Assembly (NCBI GenBank): GCA_964624395.1 | Contig: CAZUWY010000056.1 | Span: forward strand, 1 to 9,838 | DNA from: UBA1046 sp964624395 | Lineage (GTDB): Bacteria; Bacillota; Clostridia; Saccharofermentanales; DTU023 | Direction of reading: 5' to 3' | DNA: 9,838 bases | Part shown: piece after piece, positions 4,433 through 9,838 of the stretch | How the letters are laid out: each line of letters opens with the position of its first letter | How positions within the stretch are numbered: position 1 is the first letter of the stretch | Notes under the pieces: model-generated | The model's database searches: none | Told to the model about the DNA's origin: nothing | The model's input: the letters and a program-made list of their open reading frames with translations, nothing else | Program-made: the position numbers and the translations under genes

Positions 4433-7267
4433 ATGGACAGGATCTTTTTGAAAATCCTGAATATGAGTATCACGGCCAGCTGGCTGATCTTGGCTCTTCT
4501 TGTTCTTAGGCCTCTTTTAAAAAAGGTGCCCAGATGGTTGACCTGCCTTCTATGGTCGCTGGCGGGTTTGCGTTTGCTTTTTCCCTTTTCAATCCCAAGT
4601 GTCTTGAGCCTTATTCCCAGTGCCCAGACGGTCAAAGCAGATCTACTTTTTGACCAGATTCCACAAATCCAAAGCGGGATCCCTGCCTTCAATCAGTGGG
4701 TGAATCCGATCATTGAGGAGGGTCTGGCTCCTAGCCCTGCTCTCTCTGCCAATCCCTTACAGATTTGGACCTGGATTGCTGTTTATGCCTGGCTGGTCGG
4801 CATATTTGCTCTTTTCTTTTATGCCCTCTTCAGCTATGGACGCTTGAGAAAAAGAGTTAAGGCCTCCCTACAGGTGGAGGAGGGAGTTTGGCTCAGCGAC
4901 GAGATCGAAAGTCCCTTTATCCTGGGCCTGATAAAGCCTCGCATTTATCTACCTTCCGGACTGGAGGCAAGACAAAAGGCTCTGGTCCTGGCCCATGAAA
5001 GGGCGCATCTGGCCCGCCGGGATCACTGGTGGAAACCACTTAGTTTTATGCTTCTATCTCTATACTGGTTCAACCCTCTTTGCTGGGTAGCCTATGTCCT
5101 TCTTTGCCGGGATATTGAGCTGGCCTGTGATGAGAAGGTCATCCGGGCTATGGGCAAGGAGGGCCGCCTGATCTATTCCCAGGCCCTTCTGGCCGCCAGT
5201 ATCCCTCATCGCTCGGTCATGGCCTGTCCTCTGGCCTTCGGGGAAGTGGCTGTCAAGGAGAGGATTCGAAAGGTCCTGAATTACAAAAAACCGGCCTTTT
5301 GGGTTATCCTTCTGGCCCTGATTGCCTCCCTTGCCCTGATTATCTGTTTCCTGACCAATCCCAGGGAAACAGTAAAGGAACCGACGATTCCAGCTGAAAG
5401 TCAGCCTGGGTCGGTGATCGAACCTGGCCTGTCGGTTGAGAAACCTACGACCCCGGAGGAAAGTCGTCCCGGGTCGGTGATCGAGCCGGGCTTGGCTGAG
5501 GAATGGTTTGACTACCTGCACTTGAACAGCCTGGATTGGGAAAGCCATCTTGAGATAAGCAGGCCGGAGTTTTCGGGTGTGACCTTTCACTGGACACCGG
5601 GTGAGGTAAAGGCAGTGACAAAATCCGGGACTTCGACCCTTTTTCAGGGCATGCCGGTCTGGAACAGCTATTTTTGCGATTTGACAGGAGATGAAAAGCC
5701 CGAGCTTTGCGCAACAGTCAGTTTCGGCTCAGGCTTCATCGATAACCATGTGGTGGTCTTTGATTATGAGAACAGGGAGATTCATTATCTCTGGAACCGC
5801 TTTGTTAATGACTATGAACTCTATCTTGAGGAGGATCGCCTCTTTGTGGCAAAACGACCCTCTATGGAAGAGGAGATCCTGGAAAGTGGCCGCCTGATCT
5901 TTCAAGAGGGCAGGCTGGCCATGGAAGGGGAGACTGATCCTCCGCCACCTTATGAGCCGGAGGAGGCAATCGGGATCGGCTTTCAAGCCTTTGCTTCTCC
6001 GGTGGGCTACTCCCAAGCCGGCCACAAGGCCATGCTGGATCAGTCGGACGATGTTCTCTTTCCCAACGCTGACTTCATCCAGGGCTTGATTCCTCTGGTC
6101 AAGCTCGCTAGCCGCTCAGATTTTGAAGATTTCTACCGGGAGATGGCCCATCACTTTGATTTTAATCTGGAAGATACAGATTCGCCGGCTTTCTCCCGCC
6201 TGTCTGACCAGTACACAGACGAATTTTTCCGGGAGAATAACCTTTTGCTGGCTTATCTGGTTGAGGGAAGTCCGGCCAACCGCTCTCTGGTTGACTCTGT
6301 CACCTTGGACCGGGAGGGGAAAATGGAGATTACCATTAGGCGCTGGCGGCTTCCGGGAGACGAGGTCATGACTGGGCGGCTTTTGGCTGTCAATGTCTCA
6401 AAGGAGGATATGGCTGCCATGCTCACCTGCCAGATCTTGACCGTATCTGAGACCGGACCCTTTGAGGATGTCCCGAGCAAAGGGCCTTTTGATATTTTTC
6501 GCTTCGAGGGATCTAAGCCGGCAGATTATGCTGTCCTGCAGCTGAACTCTGAGGGGGGATTCCTCTTATCCCTGTCACCTTTAAGTTCCTATCTGGCCCA
6601 TGGTCACTACAGACTGGAAGGTCAACAGCTTATTTTGCAGACCTGGGACGGCCTTTACACTTACACCTTTGACAGGCATGCTGATGACTGGCGTTTTAAC
6701 GCAGGCAAATCCTCACCCCTCTATACCAGCCTTTCCTCCCTAGATGACGGCGGCCTCTTTCATTTAGCTGAACAGAAGTTCAATGGAGAGGTGAGCCCGG
6801 TTCACACTTTCCTTAAAAGACTCTTTTTGGCAGTGGACCAGCAAGCCCCCTTCCAGCTTCCGGCCGGACTGGCCATCAATGAGGGGGTGGCTGAATATAT
6901 TGCGGGCAAGATCGAGGCTATGAGAATCACCTATCAGGCGACAAACAGTAAATTGTTCGATTATAAGATAATGGCCCACCTGGCAGAGACAAAAGACCTG
7001 GCAGACGGCCTAGTTTCCATGCGCTTCTATGTCGAGATATCCTATCATTATGAGCAGCTGGAAGCGATCGAGTCGGGTTATGGCAGGGAAGTTGAGTTGC
7101 TGGTTCGGAGCGATGAAGGGGAGAAAGAGACCATAGTCGGCCTGCGGGTACTTGGGATTCTGGATGCTTACGATAGCTTCTTGTACCAGAATATTGTCGG
7201 TGACAGGGCGATCGAACTCTCTGACGCGGATTGGGTGAGAGCAAGGATTCGGGCATATCTTGATTGA
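4433..7267 (+). CDS. Large M56-family (BlaR1-type) membrane metalloprotease and sensor
   Basis: 944 residues, far longer than the roughly 600 of BlaR1/MecR1. Membrane segments lie near 8-28, 36-56, 112-136, 203-224 and 289-307. The zinc-protease part has PFILGLIKPRIYLP (161-174), the HExxH site HERAH (H188, E189, H192) and E229 in DIELACDE, 37 residues after H192, the same spacing as in staphylococcal BlaR1. The protease should therefore be active. After the last membrane segment come two 21-residue repeats (314-355) and about 590 residues outside the cell. That region includes FCDLTGDEKPEL (415-426), a DxTGDxxPEL motif of FG-GAP/calcium-site type, and a later YTYTF-containing module (about 734-760), both seen in clostridial M56 proteins. 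I find no SxxK/SxN/KTG set, so a penicillin-sensing domain is unlikely. It probably senses an extracellular signal and inactivates the upstream repressor. No strong ribosome binding site is seen, so translation is probably coupled to the repressor gene. Confidence 0.88.
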   Translation: MDRIFLKILNMSITASWLILALLVLRPLLKKVPRWLTCLLWSLAGLRLLFPFSIPSVLSLIPSAQTVKADLLFDQIPQIQSGIPAFNQWVNPIIEEGLAPSPALSANPLQIWTWIAVYAWLVGIFALFFYALFSYGRLRKRVKASLQVEEGVWLSDEIESPFILGLIKPRIYLPSGLEARQKALVLAHERAHLARRDHWWKPLSFMLLSLYWFNPLCWVAYVLLCRDIELACDEKVIRAMGKEGRLIYSQALLAASIPHRSVMACPLAFGEVAVKERIRKVLNYKKPAFWVILLALIASLALIICFLTNPRETVKEPTIPAESQPGSVIEPGLSVEKPTTPEESRPGSVIEPGLAEEWFDYLHLNSLDWESHLEISRPEFSGVTFHWTPGEVKAVTKSGTSTLFQGMPVWNSYFCDLTGDEKPELCATVSFGSGFIDNHVVVFDYENREIHYLWNRFVNDYELYLEEDRLFVAKRPSMEEEILESGRLIFQEGRLAMEGETDPPPPYEPEEAIGIGFQAFASPVGYSQAGHKAMLDQSDDVLFPNADFIQGLIPLVKLASRSDFEDFYREMAHHFDFNLEDTDSPAFSRLSDQYTDEFFRENNLLLAYLVEGSPANRSLVDSVTLDREGKMEITIRRWRLPGDEVMTGRLLAVNVSKEDMAAMLTCQILTVSETGPFEDVPSKGPFDIFRFEGSKPADYAVLQLNSEGGFLLSLSPLSSYLAHGHYRLEGQQLILQTWDGLYTYTFDRHADDWRFNAGKSSPLYTSLSSLDDGGLFHLAEQKFNGEVSPVHTFLKRLFLAVDQQAPFQLPAGLAINEGVAEYIAGKIEAMRITYQATNSKLFDYKIMAHLAETKDLADGLVSMRFYVEISYHYEQLEAIESGYGREVELLVRSDEGEKETIVGLRVLGILDAYDSFLYQNIVGDRAIELSDADWVRARIRAYLD
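5372..5497 (+). repeat. Two 63-bp in-frame tandem repeats in the M56 gene
   Basis: Units at 5372-5434 and 5435-5497 encode residues 314-334 and 335-355. The 21-residue units share 15 identical positions, with the core PGSVIEPGL identical in both. At the DNA level the core GGGTCGGTGATCGA is unchanged. The repeat lies directly after the last membrane segment, so it is probably a Pro/Glu-rich linker that sets the distance between membrane and sensor. It looks like a fairly recent duplication and may vary in copy number between strains. Confidence 0.85.
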
Positions 7268-7788
7268 TTAGCCAAGAGGGGACTAGCCGTAAACTTTCAG
7301 GGGAGAAAGGGCACCACCATTGACAGACTCTGAGGAGTGATAAAACTACGGTCAAGCAAAAAATCTACAAGCTCTCTCTTTGTATATCTCAGAGTATCAG
7401 TTTGATGACCAATCCATGGTGACTAAAACAGTTTTCAGGCTTATTTAAGATCGTGATCTGCTGGAAATTTAGTTTGACCGTTTTTTGGATTAGCTGATCG
7501 GAGAGATCAAAGCATCTGAAACTCTGGCAGGTAAGTTATTATTGCTTGAGTTTACTTTTCAAGATCTTGGAAGCAAGGAGTTTTTTACCTCCCTTAAACC
7601 TGCGATAACGCCAGTGACAGGGTATTATTAAGTGGTTGCTTTATCCCTTTGGTAGAGGTGATTTTAGGAAAATATCCTTCTCGTTGAGGGTAAGAATGTA
7701 ATGCAGCTGCTCACCGAGTTGAAATTGCTTCTTGAAGTTTAAGCTGCCTTTGCTGGCAATAATAGAGCCTACTAAAAGTAGTTTTCAA
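7268..7788. other. Long spacer with small palindromes, no intact gene
   Basis: No intact gene on either strand. Short perfect dyads are AAAAC-a-GTTTT (7425-7435), AGATC-gt-GATCT (7448-7459) and CTACT-aaa-AGTAG followed by TTTT (7769-7785). The last could act as a weak terminator. One forward frame, 7344-7742, reads protein-like in pieces (for example LIGEIKASETLAGKLLLLEFTFQDL) but is broken by at least seven stops. It could be a decayed gene or chance. The heptamer GACTAAA, an arm of the BlaI-type operator, occurs once at 7421-7427 without a partner. No clear terminator follows the M56 stop. Confidence 0.4.
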
Positions 7789-7817
7789 TTGTATAGCCAC
7801 AATTATTATCTTATAAT
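7789..7817 (+). promoter_or_regulatory. Possible promoter of the surface-protein gene
   Basis: A perfect -10 TATAAT (7812-7817) is preceded at 17 bp by TTGTAT (7789-7794, matching only the TTG of the -35 consensus). A start near 7824 would give an untranslated leader of about 158 nt. The leader contains a CTCAG/CTGAG pair (7885-7889 with 7904-7908). It matches no riboswitch class that I recognise. Confidence 0.45.
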
Positions 7818-7981
7818 GTTTACCAAGAATAAGATTTTTTATGCACTGCCTTTTAGTGGTTTAAGTATTAAATTGAGGTGGTATCTCAGCAATCACTTGA
7901 AACCTGAGTAGCACAATCCTCACTGTAATCTAGGGATCGTATATAGTCATAGATTTCCAACATTATTCTAGGAGGTGCCGT

Positions 7982-9815
7982 ATGAATACTCATACTAAAA
8001 GGAGCAGGGGGCTGTCAGTCCTGCTGGCGGCTTTATTAACACTTGGTCTTTTTGCAGCCATACCAAATAAGGTACATGCTGCCAACGCATTAGACCTTTG
8101 TAACTACATTAACAGCTTTAACCACGGTGGCAAGGGAACGCTGTCAGCAACACTTTCCGGCAATACTGTTACGGTTGATGGCAGCGTTTCTGAAGTTGTT
8201 AAACCTCTCTGGTTATACATTGATGCTAGTGTTCGCGTTGTCTGGCGGGCCCAATATAGAGGTGGTTCTGGGAGCGATGAACTTATCAGAACTATGAATG
8301 GTAATGAGCCAGCTGGAACTTTTGAGCTGGTTGAGGGTGGCTTGCTGGCCTCTAGTGGTTATACCACTCTTACACAGGCTTCAGGTGAGGTGATTGTAAA
8401 CGGCGGGGNNNNNNNNNNNNNNNNNNNNNNNNNNNNNNNNNNNNNNNNNNNNNNNNNNNNNNNNNNNNNNNNNNNNNNNNNNNNNNNNNNNNNNNNNNNN
8501 NNNNNNNNNNNNNNNNNNNNNNNNNNNNAACGATGGCAAGGTGATCGCCAGTCAGGCAAAAGGAAAGGCAGTCAACCTTTTAACACCCAAGGTGATTGTG
8601 GTAAATGGTGGCACCATTAGAGCAGATGGCAGTGACCCTGATTCTCATGCGATTTATGCAGACTGGAATTCAGGCAAGTCAGTAATAGAGATAAATGGCG
8701 GCACCGTTCAAGCACCCCGCGATGCTATTTGTATTGAAGCAGAAAACGTTGGTTTACGCGTAAAGGGCGGTACCGTAAAATCCACCGGGCAAGATATCGG
8801 CAGTGCCATCTATATTAACGATGGGGGCAAAGAAGCTCGTGTAACCGTAACCGGCGGCAAAGTAATCGCTACAGGTACAGGTTTATGTCATGCAGTCTGC
8901 AGTGATGCTCCTAAAACTGTTGTAGATGTGCTAGGCGGTACACTGACATCTGCAGGAGGAAATGGCGGTACAATCTGGCTTAGAGCCCTTGATTCTTATG
9001 CGGTAGTTCGAGACAAGGGCAAGGTGGAGAACATAGGAAAAGGTGCTGCTATTTTGACTGATGAAAAGTCCGCTTCTAAAGTAATAGTGCGTGACAAAGC
9101 TGTAGTTAGCTCACAAACAGGCAAGGCGATCAAGACGCAAACAGCTGAGCTGACCGGAGGCTTTATCTTCGCCTATTATGAGGCAGTTCCAATAGCTGAA
9201 GAGGCTGCGGGTGAACCCAGCTATGACGGTACAGCGATTGGCTGTACCTGGATGAAAGAGGGCAGCCCTCTTTCCTACCAGAAAGGTTCTAGCAAGGATC
9301 TTTACTCCAGCAAAGGAGCTACTACCACCTGGGAAGTTCAGAACAATAAGGGAGGCATAGCCTACGAAAGGGGTGGACAGGAAGGTTTTTTCCCCATTGA
9401 AGGTATCAGTATCCTGTCTTTGCCCCCGCCTCCGCCTCTCAATACCACAGCTGAAGAAACAACCGAGGAGACGGTAGCTGAGTCGGAAACAAAATCTGAG
9501 ACTAAAGCTACAAATGCTCCGGAAACAAAGGCAGCCACTGATGCCGAAGTGCCGGCAACAACCGAACCAGCAAGTGTGACGCAGGAGGAGACGATTTCTG
9601 CAGAGATATCCCTGCCAGCCGATGATGAAAATATCTCTGCCTCAGAGCTGGAATCTGCTGCACGCGCAACAGAAACAATGCTTGTAAATAGAGAGGCAGA
9701 TGGCGGTGGATTTAACTGGCTCTGGCTTGCCCTGATTGCTGTAGCTCTTGTGGCTATCGGCTTAGGCGCAGCTTTGATCGTCTTGCTTGTTAAGAACAAG
9801 AGGAAGAAGAGATAG
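7982..9815 (+). CDS. Secreted, membrane-anchored beta-solenoid surface protein (interrupted by assembly gap)
   Basis: I read this as one gene split by the N gap at 8409-8528. A strong AGGAGGTG (7970-7977) precedes the ATG. The signal peptide is residues 1-33, with a K/R-rich start, a hydrophobic core and likely cleavage after VHA. The pre-gap part runs to VIVNGG. After the gap the frame is open from 8529 (NDGK) and carries coils of 23-30 residues marked by NGGT/KGGT/TGGK/LGGT, typical of a right-handed parallel beta-helix. Next is a module at about 9150-9410 (LTGGFIFAYYEA ... GIAYERGGQEGFF), known to me from other clostridial surface proteins, then PPPPPP and an acidic Thr/Glu/Ala stalk (about 9420-9690). 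It ends with one membrane segment (about 9710-9790) and the tail KNKRKKR. I see no LPXTG sorting motif. No catalytic residues can be assigned; adhesion or glycan binding is likely, though some beta-helices are polysaccharide lyases. The two sides of the gap differ in frame by one, which I attribute to the placeholder gap length. Confidence 0.8.
8409..8528. other. Assembly gap (120 N)
   Basis: Unresolved bases inside the beta-solenoid gene. For the two flanks to be one reading frame, the true length must leave remainder 2 when divided by 3 (for example 119 or 122), so 120 is probably an estimate. The position at the start of the repeat region suggests that repeated beta-helix coils defeated the assembler. 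Confidence 0.95.
8601..9150 (+). repeat. Degenerate beta-solenoid coil repeats
   Basis: Imperfect protein-level repeats with a hydrophobic strand followed by xGG[TK]. The GG motifs begin at 8604 (NGGTI), 8694 (NGGTV), 8763 (KGGTV), 8850 (TGGKV) and 8931 (LGGTL), at spacings of 30, 23, 29 and 27 residues. Weaker coils (AVVRDKGKV, VIVRDKAVV) follow to about 9150. VIVNGG just before the gap suggests that more coils lie in the missing bases. Confidence 0.8.
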
Positions 9816-9838
9816 CACAGTTGATTGGCAGTATGACC

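Noticed and set aside
5060..5714. Antisense open frames within the M56 gene
   Set aside because: They are shadows of a clearly coding + strand. Their Pro/Arg/Ser-rich translations lack motifs, and there is no promoter or ribosome binding site.
4433..7267. Assignment as a true beta-lactam sensor (BlaR1/MecR1)
   Set aside because: The protease core fits, but I find no transpeptidase motifs in the extracellular part and no beta-lactamase gene nearby.
8529..8620. Continuation of the first surface-protein frame after the gap
   Set aside because: It reads through in the wrong phase only because the gap is padded with 120 Ns. The other frame carries the beta-helix repeats and the anchor.
9362..9799. 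Minus-strand 145-codon frame opposite the surface-protein stalk
   Set aside because: Its Ser/Ala/Val-rich composition simply mirrors the low-complexity Thr/Glu/Ala stalk on the coding strand.
1..9838. CRISPR array, tRNA/rRNA genes, insertion sequences, integrase or toxin-antitoxin genes
   Set aside because: No regularly spaced direct repeats, RNA gene signatures, transposase or integrase motifs, or terminal inverted repeats were seen on either strand.

Overview
The window looks like chromosomal DNA of a Gram-positive, probably anaerobic member of the Bacillota (Clostridia-like). The reasons are strong purine-rich Shine-Dalgarno sites, a BlaI/M56 (BlaR1-type) pair of the kind common in Clostridia, and a secreted protein held by a C-terminal membrane anchor with a Lys/Arg tail rather than an outer-membrane system. 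A run of 120 Ns (8409-8528) shows this is draft assembly or metagenome sequence. All convincing genes lie on the + strand. The genes are separated by unusually long AT-rich spacers (about 350 to 710 bp).

Layout. 1-511: no convincing gene, only a possible promoter. 512-1669: membrane-anchored calcineurin-like metallophosphoesterase, apparently monocistronic. 1670-2143: spacer ending in the promoter/operator of the next operon. 2144-3711: three-gene metal(loid) operon of an ArsR/SmtB repressor, an ArsP/YraQ-type permease and a small CXXC thioredoxin-fold protein. 3712-4064: spacer with a weak terminator and then a promoter packed with overlapping inverted repeats. 4065-7267: a BlaI-type repressor and a very large M56 membrane metalloprotease. 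7268-7981: long spacer with small palindromes and a promoter. 7982-9815: one surface protein with a signal peptide, beta-solenoid repeats, an acidic Thr/Glu-rich stalk and a membrane anchor, split by the assembly gap.

How they work together. The ArsR operon reads as a self-contained detoxification unit: the repressor senses a thiophilic metal or metalloid, the permease exports it, and the thioredoxin-like protein probably handles the thiol chemistry. The BlaI/M56 pair reads as a transmembrane signalling unit. An outside signal would activate the zinc protease, which would lead to loss of the repressor. Its outer region is about 635 residues, has no visible penicillin-binding motifs and does not look like a beta-lactam sensor. 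Its target genes are not evident here beyond probable autoregulation. The neighbouring surface protein is a tempting target, but the sequence gives only very weak support for that.

Most unusual points: the cluster of overlapping dyads at the BlaI-type promoter, the large composite sensor region with a 21-residue tandem repeat next to the membrane, and the beta-solenoid surface protein, whose reading frame shows that the stated gap length cannot be right.
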